Below are positions 23,472 to 33,868 of a DNA stretch of 64,000 nucleotides, in pieces. Source of the DNA: Rhizobacter sp. (GTDB lineage Bacteria; Pseudomonadota; Gammaproteobacteria; Burkholderiales; Burkholderiaceae_C). The notes under the pieces were generated by a model. That model was given only the letters and a program-made list of their open reading frames with translations. It had not been told where the DNA came from and ran no database searches. Position 1 is the first letter of the stretch; every line of letters starts with the position of its first letter. A program made the translations under genes and the position numbers. Location: assembly GCA_019635355.1 (NCBI GenBank), contig JAHBZQ010000001.1, positions 3,906,001 to 3,970,000 of the forward strand, given 5' to 3'.

Positions 23472-25565
23472 TCAGGAGGCTCGTTCGGTGGTGCTGGCCT
23501 TCAGCGCGGTGTGGCCGGTGGGCGCCGCCGGCAAGGTGAAGCGGAATTCTGCGCCGCCGGCGCGGTGCGGGCTGCCGGGCGGGGCGGGCAGGTTCTGGAA
23601 GTCGAGTACGCCGCCGTGTTGTTCGATCACTGTGCGGCACAGGCTCAAGCCCAGGCCCATGCCTTCGGCGCGGGTGGTGAAGAAGGGGGTGAAGAGGCGC
23701 TCTGCCACGTCGGGCGGCACGCCGCGGCCGTGGTCGATGACGCTGAAGGTGACCCAGCGCTCGTGCGTGTGCCGCACGCGGATCAGGAGCTCGCGCTTGG
23801 GCAGCGGCGTGGTGGTCTCCATCGCCTGGATGCCGTTGCGGGTGAGGTTGAGCAGCACTTGCTCGAGCATGGTGCGGTCGCACTCGACGCGCGGCAGCGG
23901 CGTCGGCAGGTCGAGCTCGATGCGGGTGCCGCTCTTGCGGGCCTGCAGGCGCACGAGCGGCATCACCGACTCGATGAGATCGTCGACCCGGATCACCTCG
24001 CGCGCCTGCTCGCGGCGGCGCACGAAGTCGTGCACGCTCTTGATCACACGCCCGGCGCGCTCGGCCTGCTCGGCGATGCGCTGGGCGGCCTGGCGCAGCA
24101 GCGACTGCGTCTCCGCACGCGCTTCGGCGCTGTCGGGCTGTTGCGTGTCGTTCAGCAGGTTGAGCGAGCCGGTGGCGTAGCTGGCGATGGCGGCGAGCGG
24201 CTGGTTGAGCTCATGGCTCAGCAGCGAGGCCATCTCGCCGACCGTGGCCAGGCGCGCGGTGGCCTGCAGGCGCTCCTGCTGCTGGCGCGAGATCTCTTCC
24301 ACGCGGCGCTGGGCGCTCACGTCGAGCGCGGTGCTCATCCAGCCGGTGTGCTGGCCCTGGCCGTCGACGAGCGGCGCCTCGAAGATCATCACGGCGAAAC
24401 GCTCGCCGTTCTTGCGCATGAAGACGGTCTCGTGGCCTTCGGCCGGCGGCGGCGTGCTGCCGGTCAGGCGCACCTGCTGGCGCGCGGTGTACTCCTGCAC
24501 GTGCTCGGGCGGCCAGTAGGGCGGCGTGGCCTGGCCAATCAGCTCCTGCGCGCTGAAGCCGACCATGTTGCAGAAGGCGGGGTTCACGTAGGTGATGCGG
24601 CCTTGCAGGTCGCGGGCGCGCAGGCCGGTGATGAGCGAGTCTTCCATCGCCTTGCGCACCGCGAGGGCTTCGGCGAGCGCCGTCTCGGCCTCGGCGCGGC
24701 GGCGCACGTCGCGTGCCAGGAGCAACACCACCCCGCCGAGGGCGAGCGAGAGGCTCAGCACCAGGGCGATGGTGAGGTTGGGGATGAGGCGCGCGCGGCC
24801 CTTGCCGCTGTCGAGCCGCAGCTGCAGCGTGAGGCCGGGCAGGTCGAGCACCCGGTCGCTGCGGAAGACGCCGGTGCCGCGCGGCAGGCCGGCGCGGGCG
24901 AGCCGGGTGCCGTCGCCTTCCACGAACGAGAGTTCGTGCTTGCGCGTGACCTCGGCGCTGACCACGTCGCTCAACAGCGTGGTCAGCGAGAAGGTGCCCA
25001 CGAGGTAGCCGGTGATCTCGCCCGCGGCCTGCGAGGGCAGGCACACGTCGACCACTTCGAGACCCATGCCCCCTGGCAGCGGCACGAAGTAGCTGCGCGA
25101 GTACGAGGGGCCGGCCTGGCGCTGCGCGTTGGCGCAGGCGAGCTGGGCTTCGAACTCCATGCGGTCGCGCGGGATCTGCGTGAAGAGGGCCGTCTGGTAG
25201 GGCGAGCTCACCACCGACTCGATGCGCATCGCCGCGTCGCGGCGCTCGATGCGCAGGAGCTCGCGCCGCACGCGCAGCACGTCGCTCGCGTCGGCGCGCC
25301 ACTGCAGCACCGGCGGGTTGTTCCAGGTGAGGGCCTGCAGGTCCTGCAGGTCGCTGCTGAGGGCGTGGCGCAGGTCGCCGATGGCGGCGGCGGCGGCGGC
25401 GTCGACCTGCTCTTGCGCGCGGTTGTTTTCGTAGTCGAGCGTGAGCCACACCAGCAGCGACTGCGCGACCAGCAGCAGCCCCACGAGCGCGCCCCACAGC
25501 AGTGCCCGGCGCCAGCGCCGCGGGCGGGCCGAGACGGCGGGGAGGGCGAAGGTGGAGTGGTACAT
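23472..25565 (-). CDS. Sensor histidine kinase, DctS-like, PAS domain
   Basis: An inner-membrane kinase of 697 residues. TM1 is at about 20-40 and TM2 at about 270-295, with a periplasmic sensor domain of about 230 residues between them. Then come a PAS domain (ITYVNPAFCNMVGFSAQEL), HisKA with SHELNQPLAAIASYATGSL holding the phospho-His, and a HATPase with RNGIQAME and DHGRGVPP, ending GMGLGLSLCRTVIEQHGG. The layout and H-box match the DctS/FixL-like family. The ATG at 25565 is preferred to a TTG 51 bases upstream; neither has a strong RBS. Divergent from maeB, 138 bases apart. Confidence 0.9.
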   Translation of the reverse strand: MYHSTFALPAVSARPRRWRRALLWGALVGLLLVAQSLLVWLTLDYENNRAQEQVDAAAAAAIGDLRHALSSDLQDLQALTWNNPPVLQWRADASDVLRVRRELLRIERRDAAMRIESVVSSPYQTALFTQIPRDRMEFEAQLACANAQRQAGPSYSRSYFVPLPGGMGLEVVDVCLPSQAAGEITGYLVGTFSLTTLLSDVVSAEVTRKHELSFVEGDGTRLARAGLPRGTGVFRSDRVLDLPGLTLQLRLDSGKGRARLIPNLTIALVLSLSLALGGVVLLLARDVRRRAEAETALAEALAVRKAMEDSLITGLRARDLQGRITYVNPAFCNMVGFSAQELIGQATPPYWPPEHVQEYTARQQVRLTGSTPPPAEGHETVFMRKNGERFAVMIFEAPLVDGQGQHTGWMSTALDVSAQRRVEEISRQQQERLQATARLATVGEMASLLSHELNQPLAAIASYATGSLNLLNDTQQPDSAEARAETQSLLRQAAQRIAEQAERAGRVIKSVHDFVRRREQAREVIRVDDLIESVMPLVRLQARKSGTRIELDLPTPLPRVECDRTMLEQVLLNLTRNGIQAMETTTPLPKRELLIRVRHTHERWVTFSVIDHGRGVPPDVAERLFTPFFTTRAEGMGLGLSLCRTVIEQHGGVLDFQNLPAPPGSPHRAGGAEFRFTLPAAPTGHTALKASTTERAS

Positions 25566-25703
25566 GGGCGTGACGGTCACCAGTATTGCGGACGTCGCTG
25601 CCCAGGCGATACGCAATTACGCGCACGACGCTGTGCGGGGCGCTCCTACAATCGCTGCCCACCGTTCGCGCCCCCCTGGCGCACGTGATCGCAAACACGA
25701 GAG

Positions 25704-28004
<2,301 letters not shown>

Positions 28005-28125
28005 AGTGCCTGCAAGGCCGTGCGGAGCGGCCGGTCAATGTGACAGCGTGTCATCTCCGGGAAAACGGCAGCTGAACCGCCTCGGCTGACTGTGTGCCTG
28101 TTGGCTGGACATGGGATGGAAGGAA

Positions 28126-28141
28126 GTTTGCGCTCGCAAAC
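28126..28141. promoter_or_regulatory. Perfect palindrome upstream of the RNase gene
   Basis: GTTTGCG-CT-CGCAAAC reads the same on both strands (7-bp arms, 2-base centre). It lies between maeB and the barnase-type gene, about 36 bases before the proposed -35 element. It is a candidate dimeric-regulator binding site. Confidence 0.4.
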
Positions 28142-28155
28142 AATACCTGATCCTT

Positions 28156-28170
28156 GCCTCAAATTGAGGC
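28156..28170. promoter_or_regulatory. Second palindrome next to the -35 element
   Basis: GCCTCAA-A-TTGAGGC, 7-bp arms with a single central base, ends 6 bases upstream of the proposed -35 box (28177). Its position fits an activator site or a repressor site that blocks polymerase. Confidence 0.4.
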
Positions 28171-28176
28171 ACCGGC

Positions 28177-28205
28177 TTGAGCTTTTTGCCCTGATTCGGT
28201 ACCAT
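28177..28205 (+). promoter_or_regulatory. Candidate promoter of the RNase-inhibitor pair
   Basis: TTGAGC (28177-28182), a 17-base spacer, and TACCAT (28200-28205). The surrounding 28100-28230 stretch is clearly richer in A+T than the rest of the window. A second -10-like TATAAC (28225-28230) sits only 2 bases before the GTG start and has no good -35. Confidence 0.5.
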
Positions 28206-28232
28206 CTCGGTTTCATATTTCAGGTATAACCC

Positions 28233-28658
28233 GTGGTCCTCTTTGGTCGGCAGCTTGGGTGGCCGTCCCTTCGAAAGTCGGCACTTGCCAACTTTCTAGC
28301 GATGGTGGTTCTGGCAAGTGCCGCAGTGTTTGGCAATGGTGCCGCTGGCAAGCCACCCGCAGCGCTGATCCAGACAGTTCCGCTGGCCAGCCTGCCGAGC
28401 GAAGCCCAGGAGACCGAGCGCCTCATCCGCGCCGGCGGACCCTTCCCATATGAAAAAGACGGCAGTCGCTTCGGCAATCGCGAGCGGCTGCTGCCGGTCC
28501 AGGCTCGCGGCTACTACCGCGAATACACCGTCAAGACACCCGGGTCGCGCGACCGTGGCGCGCGCCGCATCGTGTGTGGGGGCCGCCAGCCCACCGCGCC
28601 CGATGCCTGCTTTTACACGGACGATCACTACGCGAGCTTTCGCCGCATCGTGAAGTGA
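28233..28658 (+). CDS. Secreted barnase-type guanyl-specific ribonuclease
   Basis: 141 residues with an N-terminal export signal (Arg/Lys-containing start, hydrophobic residues about 18-34) and a ribonuclease N1/T1-family (barnase/RNase Sa-like) domain. Catalytic residues align with barnase: Glu97 in YYREYTV (barnase Glu73), Arg108 and Arg112 in RDRGARRIV (Arg83/Arg87), and His132 in TDDHYASF (His102). Two cysteines (115, 126) could form a disulfide after export. The GTG start at 28233 gives the complete signal; an ATG at 28302 would truncate it. The product would cut RNA after guanine outside the cytoplasm. The barstar gene follows after 43 bases. Confidence 0.9.
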   Translation: MVLFGRQLGWPSLRKSALANFLAMVVLASAAVFGNGAAGKPPAALIQTVPLASLPSEAQETERLIRAGGPFPYEKDGSRFGNRERLLPVQARGYYREYTVKTPGSRDRGARRIVCGGRQPTAPDACFYTDDHYASFRRIVK

Positions 28659-28701
28659 GCGTCAAAGGTTTTTGTTTTGAACCCAAAGGAGGAACGTGAC
28701 C

Positions 28702-29097
28702 ATGCTGTTGCAGACAGTCCGTCCAAACATTGTCCAGTCGATACGCGCCTACCGCGTGGATGAGCTGCAGGACGCCGCACAAGGCGCCGGCCAGCATTTC
28801 CTCTACGCCAACCTGACTTCGGCCCAGACCAAGCAGGACGTCATGGAAGCCATTGCCGAGTCGTTCCTCTTCCCGGCGCATTTCGGCAAGAACCTCGACG
28901 CCCTCTACGACTGCATGACGGACCTGGTCCACAAGTCGGGCGCGCAGCCCGGCTTCGTGGTGGTGCTCGAGCAGTTGCCCGACAACCCGCGTTTCGACCG
29001 CGAAGCGCGCGAGCAACTGCTCGATGTCTTCCGCGATGCGGCCGATTTCTGGGCCGAGCGGAAGATTCCCTTCAGGTGCTTCTATTCTTTTCAGTAG
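28702..29097 (+). CDS. Barstar family ribonuclease inhibitor
   Basis: 131 residues, cytoplasmic. The barstar core is plain: FGKNLDALYDCMTDL corresponds to the loop and helix of barstar (Asp35, Asp39) that fills the barnase active site. The C-terminal end has FWAERKIPFRCFYSFQ. An AAAGGAGG ribosome-binding site (28685-28692) lies 9 bases before ATG 28702; a GTG at 28696 is too close to it. The inhibitor protects the producer from the RNase encoded directly upstream. The N-terminal ~35 residues are longer than in Bacillus barstar. A perfect hairpin begins one base after the stop. Confidence 0.92.
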   Translation: MLLQTVRPNIVQSIRAYRVDELQDAAQGAGQHFLYANLTSAQTKQDVMEAIAESFLFPAHFGKNLDALYDCMTDLVHKSGAQPGFVVVLEQLPDNPRFDREAREQLLDVFRDAADFWAERKIPFRCFYSFQ

Positions 29098-29270
29098 CCC
29101 GCTCCCAAGAACAAGGGTCATGGGAGCGGGCGAATGAAACGGCCCCGAGCACTGCAGCAGAAAAGCCCACCAAGGTGGCAGCCAAGAACGCCGCGAACGC
29201 CAGCTTCGGCATGAACATGCCGATGATGAGCAGCGCCTTCGACACCTCGATGTGGCTGACGGCTGCTTGA
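29076..29270 (+). CDS. Candidate small ORF or gene remnant
   Basis: From a GTG inside the barstar 3' end, a 64-codon frame runs to a TGA at 29268-29270. The part after 29130 has strongly G/C-biased third codon positions like a real gene here, and encodes AEKPTKVAAKNAANASFGMN followed by a Met-rich segment. The part overlapping barstar and the hairpin has no such bias. It could be a small protein, or the 3' end of a gene whose 5' part was replaced when the RNase-inhibitor pair arrived. I do not recognise the protein. It ends just before the bidirectional terminator. Confidence 0.25.
   Translation: MLLFFSVARSQEQGSWERANETAPSTAAEKPTKVAAKNAANASFGMNMPMMSSAFDTSMWLTAA
29098..29130 (+). terminator. 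Hairpin directly after barstar
   Basis: Perfect 10-bp arms CCCGCTCCCA (29098-29107) and TGGGAGCGGG (29121-29130) around a 13-base loop. It starts at the base following the barstar TAG. There is no T tract, so it may be a weak or Rho-assisted terminator or an RNA 3'-end stabiliser. Confidence 0.45.
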
Positions 29271-29292
29271 GCTGAGCGAAACGTGTTCTGCG

Positions 29293-29317
29293 AAAGAGCG
29301 GCTTCGGCCGCTCTTTT
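29293..29317. terminator. Bidirectional terminator with UUCG loop
   Basis: AAAGAGCGGC (29293-29302), loop TTCG, GCCGCTCTTT (29307-29316): a perfect 10-bp stem with the very stable UUCG tetraloop and short T/A flanks on each side. It lies between the plus-strand barstar unit and the 3' end of the minus-strand rsmA gene and touches the rsmA stop codon, so it can end both transcripts. Confidence 0.85.
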
Positions 29318-30081
29318 CATTTCCGGACCAAGGTGCGCGCGAGAGCCAGGTATTCCGCCACCGGGACTTCCTCGGCGCGCCGCTGCGTGTCGAAGTCGCC
29401 TCCGAAGCCACGCTCGGTGAGCCAGCGGCCGAGGGTGTGGCGCAGCAGCTTGCGGCGCTGCGAGAAGGCGACGGTGACCAGTTCGCCAAGCAGGGCGGCA
29501 TCCACGCCTTCAAGGCTCGGTAGCGGCACCATGCGCACCACCGCCGAATCGACGCGCGGCGGTGGGTCGAAGGCTTCGGGCGGCACGTCGAGCACCGACT
29601 CGATGGCGTAGCGCCATTGCAGCATCACCGACAGGCGGCCGAAGTCTTTGCTGCCCGGGGCTGCGGCCATGCGGTCCACCACTTCCTTTTGCAACATGAA
29701 GTGTTGGTCGACCACGTGCTCCACGGAGTCGAGCAGGTGGAAGAGGATGGGCGTGGAGATGTTGTAGGGCAGGTTGCCGACGATGCGCAGCTTCTGCCCG
29801 GCCTGCTGGGCCAGCGCCGTGAAGTCGACCTTCAGCACATCGGACTCGACCACGGTGAGCTCCGCCCGCTTGCGCAGCCGGGTCGCGAGATCGCGGTCGA
29901 GCTCGACCACCGTGAGGTGATGGCTGCGCGCCACCAGCGGGTCGGTCATTGCGCCCAGCCCGGGCCCGATCTCGACCAGGGCCTGCCCCGGCTGCGGATC
30001 GATCGCGTCGACGATGTCGTCGATCACAGATGCGTCGGCCAGAAAATGCTGGCCGAATCGCTTGCGCGGAATGTGCTTCAA
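29317..30081 (-). CDS. rsmA: 16S rRNA (A1518/A1519) dimethyltransferase
   Basis: 254 residues (KsgA family). It dimethylates two adjacent adenines near the 3' end of 16S rRNA. Motifs: KRFGQHFLAD at the start, the SAM-binding VEIGPGLGAMT, and NLPYNISTPILFHLL with the NLPY catalytic motif; C-terminal domain FSQRRKLLRHTLGRW. The start codon is TTG at 30081 (encoding MKHIPRKRFGQ), 12 bases after the surA stop, without a clear ribosome-binding site, so it is probably read by coupling to surA. The stop lies at the base of the bidirectional terminator. Confidence 0.97.
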   Translation of the reverse strand: MKHIPRKRFGQHFLADASVIDDIVDAIDPQPGQALVEIGPGLGAMTDPLVARSHHLTVVELDRDLATRLRKRAELTVVESDVLKVDFTALAQQAGQKLRIVGNLPYNISTPILFHLLDSVEHVVDQHFMLQKEVVDRMAAAPGSKDFGRLSVMLQWRYAIESVLDVPPEAFDPPPRVDSAVVRMVPLPSLEGVDAALLGELVTVAFSQRRKLLRHTLGRWLTERGFGGDFDTQRRAEEVPVAEYLALARTLVRK

Positions 30082-30093
30082 ACGCGGTGCCGG

Positions 30094-31407
30094 TTATTGC
30101 GGCGGCTCGCGCAGCTCGACATACGCCCGCGCACGCAGGTCGCGCACCCACTCCAGGTAGGCCTCTTCGAACTTCTGCTCGCGCAGCGCACTACGGGCCT
30201 GCTCTCGCTGCTGCTTCGCGTCGAGCGTGACCTTGCGGCGCTCCATCACCTGGATCAGGTGCACGCCGAAGCGCGAGATGACGGGGTCGGACAGGCCGTT
30301 GAGCGGCAGTGCGTTCATCGCCTCTTCGAACTCGGGCACGAAGTTGCCCGGCGACACCCAGCCGAGGTCGCCGCCCTGGGCGGCGCTGCCGTCTTCGGAG
30401 TTGTCGCGTGCGATCTGCTCGAAGGTGCGGGTGCCGGCCGCGATCTGCCGCTTGAACTCCTGCAGCCGGCGAATGGCAGCCTCCTGGCTCAGCTGGGCTG
30501 AGGGCCGCAGCAGCACATGGCGCGCACGCGTCTGCGTGACGGTGAAGGCGCCGGTCTCGGTGCGCGACAGCACCTTGAGCACATGGAAGCCTGCCGAGCT
30601 GCGCAGCAGCGTGGGCGTGAACTCGCCCACCTTCAGCGTGCGCACCGCGTCGACGAAGATGTCGGGCAGCTGGCTCGCTGGGCGTGCACCGATCTCGCCG
30701 CCTTTTGCCCGGTTGGTGTCTTCCGAGATCTCGCGGGCCACGGCATCGAAGGCCTCGCCTTTGCGCAGACGCTCGAGCGCCGCTTCGGCGCGGGCGCGGC
30801 GCTCTTCGACCACCTGGGCCGGCGCGTTCTCGGGCACGACCACCAGCACCTGCGCCAGGTTGTATTCGGTGGAGTTGCCGGCTGCAGCGCGCTGCTTGTC
30901 AAGCCAGGCGTCGATCTCGGGGTCGCTGATGCGGATTCGCTGCTGCACCTCGCGCTCGCGCGTGCGCTCGACCAGCAGCTGGTCGCGGATGTTCTTGCGG
31001 AAGCGTGCGTAGTCGATGCCTTCGCGGCGCAGGCGCTCGCGCAGCTGTTGCGGCGTGAGCTGGTTCTGCGCGGCCACGTTGGCCATCGCCCGCTCGAGCT
31101 CGGCATCGTCGAGGCGCATGCCGCTGTCGCGTGCGTTGGTGACGATCACACGCTCGTCGATCAGCGCGTTCAACACTTCCTGCTTGAGCTCTTCGTCGGG
31201 CGGCAACGGGGTGTTGCTGCGGCGTGCGTTCTCACGCACTTGCGCGATGCGCTGCTGCAGCTCGGCGGCGGTGACCAGCTCCTGGTTGACGATGGCGACG
31301 ATGTAGTCGGCCGTGCGCGGGGCGCTGCGCTGGGCGTGGGCGGGCAGGCCGGCTGCGAGCGTGAACGACAGCAAGGCGATGCAGGGCCAGTGGCGGATCG
31401 TGGTCAT
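30094..31407 (-). CDS. surA: Periplasmic chaperone/prolyl isomerase SurA
   Basis: 437 residues with a signal peptide (hydrophobic 8-22, cut after AHA). It escorts outer-membrane proteins to the assembly machinery. The N-terminal SurA domain begins YIVAIVNQELVTAAELQQRI. Two parvulin PPIase domains follow: the first around 180-280 with NLAQVLVVVPE and GGEIGARPASQLPD, the second around 290-390 with RARHVLLRPSAQLS and GGDLGWVSPGNFVPEFE. Located 7 bases downstream of lptD, whose product is a well-known SurA client, and 12 bases before rsmA. Confidence 0.96.
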   Translation of the reverse strand: MTTIRHWPCIALLSFTLAAGLPAHAQRSAPRTADYIVAIVNQELVTAAELQQRIAQVRENARRSNTPLPPDEELKQEVLNALIDERVIVTNARDSGMRLDDAELERAMANVAAQNQLTPQQLRERLRREGIDYARFRKNIRDQLLVERTREREVQQRIRISDPEIDAWLDKQRAAAGNSTEYNLAQVLVVVPENAPAQVVEERRARAEAALERLRKGEAFDAVAREISEDTNRAKGGEIGARPASQLPDIFVDAVRTLKVGEFTPTLLRSSAGFHVLKVLSRTETGAFTVTQTRARHVLLRPSAQLSQEAAIRRLQEFKRQIAAGTRTFEQIARDNSEDGSAAQGGDLGWVSPGNFVPEFEEAMNALPLNGLSDPVISRFGVHLIQVMERRKVTLDAKQQREQARSALREQKFEEAYLEWVRDLRARAYVELREPPQ

Positions 31408-31414
31408 GGGGGAT

Positions 31415-33748
31415 TCAGGGTGCGGTCGGCGAGGGGGCCTCGGTGGGCGCGTCGTCGCGCAGCAGGCGGTAGCCGGGGATATTGTCCTTCAAGACCTTCA
31501 GCGGGTTGGTGCCCAGGCGCGACAGGCCGACGAACTCGATTTCGAAGCCGAACTGGGTGGTGGCGTCCTGCTGGCTGGTGGACACACGCTTGGCCACCAC
31601 ACGCCCGATCCAGCAGCCGGCGTCGTATTCGAAGCCGAGCACCGAGTCGGTCACGCGGCGCTCGCGCACGCTGTAGTTGACGCGGCCGGCGCTGTACCAC
31701 CCGCCGGCACACTGGGCGTTCGGCCCAGCCTTGCCGTCGCGCACCCGTCCATAGATCGGCCATTGCCAGCCGAGTTCAACCTGCTCGCTCTCGCCGCGCT
31801 TGAAGCGGTAGGCGCTGTAGAGCGTGCGGTACGGGCCGGGGGAGTAGCGGGCGCTCAGCATGGACCGTTTGGTGCGTGACAGCTCCGGGCTGTACTGCAC
31901 GCCGGCGTCGAGCTTCCACTGCGGCCAGAAGCTGCTGGAGCCCATCAGCAGCAGGTCCTTGTTGGCGCCGCCGGTGGGGGTAATCCGCTGCTCCGACAGC
32001 AAGAAACGCTGCGCGATGCCCAGCCGCAAGGCCTCGGCACCGCTTTGCGCGTCGAGCATGCGTGTGGTGACGCCCACGGTGACCTGGTGCGCGTCCGACA
32101 CTTGGTCGATACCGGAGAAGTCGTTGTCGCCGTAGATCGAATCGAGGTTGAGGTCGCGCTCTGCCGAGTCGAAGCGCGGCAGGCCGTTCTGGTCGCGGTA
32201 CGGCGTCTTCACGTAGTAGACGCGAGGCTCGAGCGTCTGCCGCATGTAGCGGCTGAACCAGCTCGTGTCGCGCTCGAAGACCCACGCGTTGTCGAGGCTG
32301 AAGGTGGGGATGGTGCGGCTGAACTGGCGCTGCCCGATGAACTCGCCGCCGGTGAGGGCGCGGTCAAGGCTGTAGGTCGCCGAGTTGAACGCCAGACGTG
32401 GCACGAGGCTCCAGCCAGGGGCGACGATCGGCAAGCTGAGCGAACCGAGGCTGTGCCAGCGCTCGCCGGGATTGCGGTCAAGACGGTCCTGGGCGCTGGT
32501 GTCGTTGGGGAGAACAAAACGGTTGTACTCGGATTCGAGGCTGAACTCGAAGCCACCCGGCAGCCTTTGCGTGCCGCGGATGCCCACCTGCGGATAGCGG
32601 TCGTAGGGCGCCTCGATGCGGTTGGCATCGTCTTGCAGGATCTGCCAGCGCAGCACCCGCGCATAGGTTTTCCAGTTGCCAAACACGGGCGCCTGCACCT
32701 GCGCATCGCCCGTCAGCAAGCGCGGCAGCAAGCTCGGGTAGTCGCCGGGGAAGTCTTTCCAGTACTCGTCGTCGGAGACGCGGGTGACGTCGGCCTTGTA
32801 GTAGCCGTTGCCGAGAAAGTTGCCCTCGTGCAGGTAGCCGAGTGCGTCGCGGCTGTGGCCGGTCAGGCGGTCGTTCGGCAGCACGAAATAGGTCAAGGCC
32901 CCTTCGTCGCTGCGCTGCAGGTAGCGGAACTCCGAGCCCAGCGCCACGCCGCGCTTGGCGATGACCGTGGGCGTGAGCGTGGCATCACGGTTGGGCGCGA
33001 TGTTCCAGTAGTACGGCACCGAGAGCTTCAGGCCGCTCTTGCTGTCGACGCTGGTGGTGGGCGGCAGCCAGCCTGATTTGCGCGCGTCGGTGAGCGGGAA
33101 GCTCAGCACCGGCGCGGCGAGGATGGGCACGCCATAGAAGCGCAGCACCGCGCCTTCGGCAATGCCTTCGTTGTTGGGCAGGTCCATGCGCACGCGACGC
33201 GTTTCCAGCAGCCAGGCCGGCTCGCCGCTGCCGTCACGCGGGCAGCTGGTGTAGTTGCCGTCGGTGGCGAGTGCCACGTCCTTGCCCATGAAGTCGAGGC
33301 GCGAGGCGCTGCCGCCGGCCTGCGTGCGCGAGAAGAAATACGTCGGGTTGACGAAATACCCCTCGTAGGTGCCGAGCTTCAGTTGCAGCTCAGGCCCGCT
33401 GTAGACGTTGCCATCGCGCGAGATGCGCACCTTGCCGAACGCGCGGGCGGTGTCGGTGGCCTGGTCGTAGCTGAGGCGGTCGGCGCGGATCTCGATCGGG
33501 CCCTGCCGCAGCAGGGCATTGCCCTCGGCCACGGCGTCGAGGTCGGGCCGCGCGCGCACCTCCTGGGCCTCGACGATGACCGGTGCCTTCTCCGCCGCGG
33601 CGGGCGTGGCCTGGGCCCACGCCGAGGGCCAGGCACCGACAGCCAGGCAGGCCGCGGCAGCGATGGCGTGGTGGCGATGTCGAGGGAGGTGGCGCAAAGG
33701 ACGGGGCGAAGAGAGCGAGGAGATCGTGCGTGGGGAAGAGCCGTGCAT
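31415..33748 (-). CDS. lptD: LPS-assembly outer-membrane protein LptD
   Basis: 777 residues. A long N-terminal signal (hydrophobic about 27-45, cut after SAWA) precedes the LptA-like periplasmic domain (IEIRADRLSYDQATDTARAF; the family's YD-repeat) and a large beta-barrel that passes lipopolysaccharide to the cell surface. Cysteines that may form the linking disulfides are in NYTSCPRDGSG and, near the end, in AQCAGGWYS and YDAGCWIGR. First gene of the lptD-surA-rsmA operon; its partner lptE is at 18179. Divergent from amgK with 120 bases between starts. Confidence 0.96.
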   Translation of the reverse strand: MHGSSPRTISSLSSPRPLRHLPRHRHHAIAAAACLAVGAWPSAWAQATPAAAEKAPVIVEAQEVRARPDLDAVAEGNALLRQGPIEIRADRLSYDQATDTARAFGKVRISRDGNVYSGPELQLKLGTYEGYFVNPTYFFSRTQAGGSASRLDFMGKDVALATDGNYTSCPRDGSGEPAWLLETRRVRMDLPNNEGIAEGAVLRFYGVPILAAPVLSFPLTDARKSGWLPPTTSVDSKSGLKLSVPYYWNIAPNRDATLTPTVIAKRGVALGSEFRYLQRSDEGALTYFVLPNDRLTGHSRDALGYLHEGNFLGNGYYKADVTRVSDDEYWKDFPGDYPSLLPRLLTGDAQVQAPVFGNWKTYARVLRWQILQDDANRIEAPYDRYPQVGIRGTQRLPGGFEFSLESEYNRFVLPNDTSAQDRLDRNPGERWHSLGSLSLPIVAPGWSLVPRLAFNSATYSLDRALTGGEFIGQRQFSRTIPTFSLDNAWVFERDTSWFSRYMRQTLEPRVYYVKTPYRDQNGLPRFDSAERDLNLDSIYGDNDFSGIDQVSDAHQVTVGVTTRMLDAQSGAEALRLGIAQRFLLSEQRITPTGGANKDLLLMGSSSFWPQWKLDAGVQYSPELSRTKRSMLSARYSPGPYRTLYSAYRFKRGESEQVELGWQWPIYGRVRDGKAGPNAQCAGGWYSAGRVNYSVRERRVTDSVLGFEYDAGCWIGRVVAKRVSTSQQDATTQFGFEIEFVGLSRLGTNPLKVLKDNIPGYRLLRDDAPTEAPSPTAP

Positions 33749-33796
33749 CGCGGCCCGCCCCTGGCGGCATCGAGGCCACCCGCGAGGGTCGATTTG

Positions 33797-33810
33797 TAGA
33801 ATCGATTATC
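33797..33810. promoter_or_regulatory. AT-rich core of the lptD-amgK promoter region
   Basis: TAGAAT (33797-33802) reads as a -10 for amgK, and GATAAT on the opposite strand (33810-33805) as a -10 for lptD. They overlap the palindrome AATCGATT (33800-33807). Neither has a good -35 at 17 bases, so the call is tentative. Confidence 0.3.
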
Positions 33811-33868
33811 GACGAGGGACGCGGCCATCCGGCCCTCAATTCCCCTAGCCCGCCGCCTGCTTCCCCCT

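Noticed and set aside
25566..25616. TTG-started extension of the sensor kinase
   Set aside because: The ATG at 25565 is a normal start just before the basic/hydrophobic TM1 region; the added residues are not typical.
29072..29320. Minus-strand frame of 82 codons with a hydrophobic centre between rsmA and barstar
   Set aside because: Its start overlaps the rsmA stop (ATGA), but its first codons are the bidirectional terminator itself, so it would not be transcribed from rsmA. Hydrophobicity arises from antisense of an Ala-rich frame. It remains a weak possibility.
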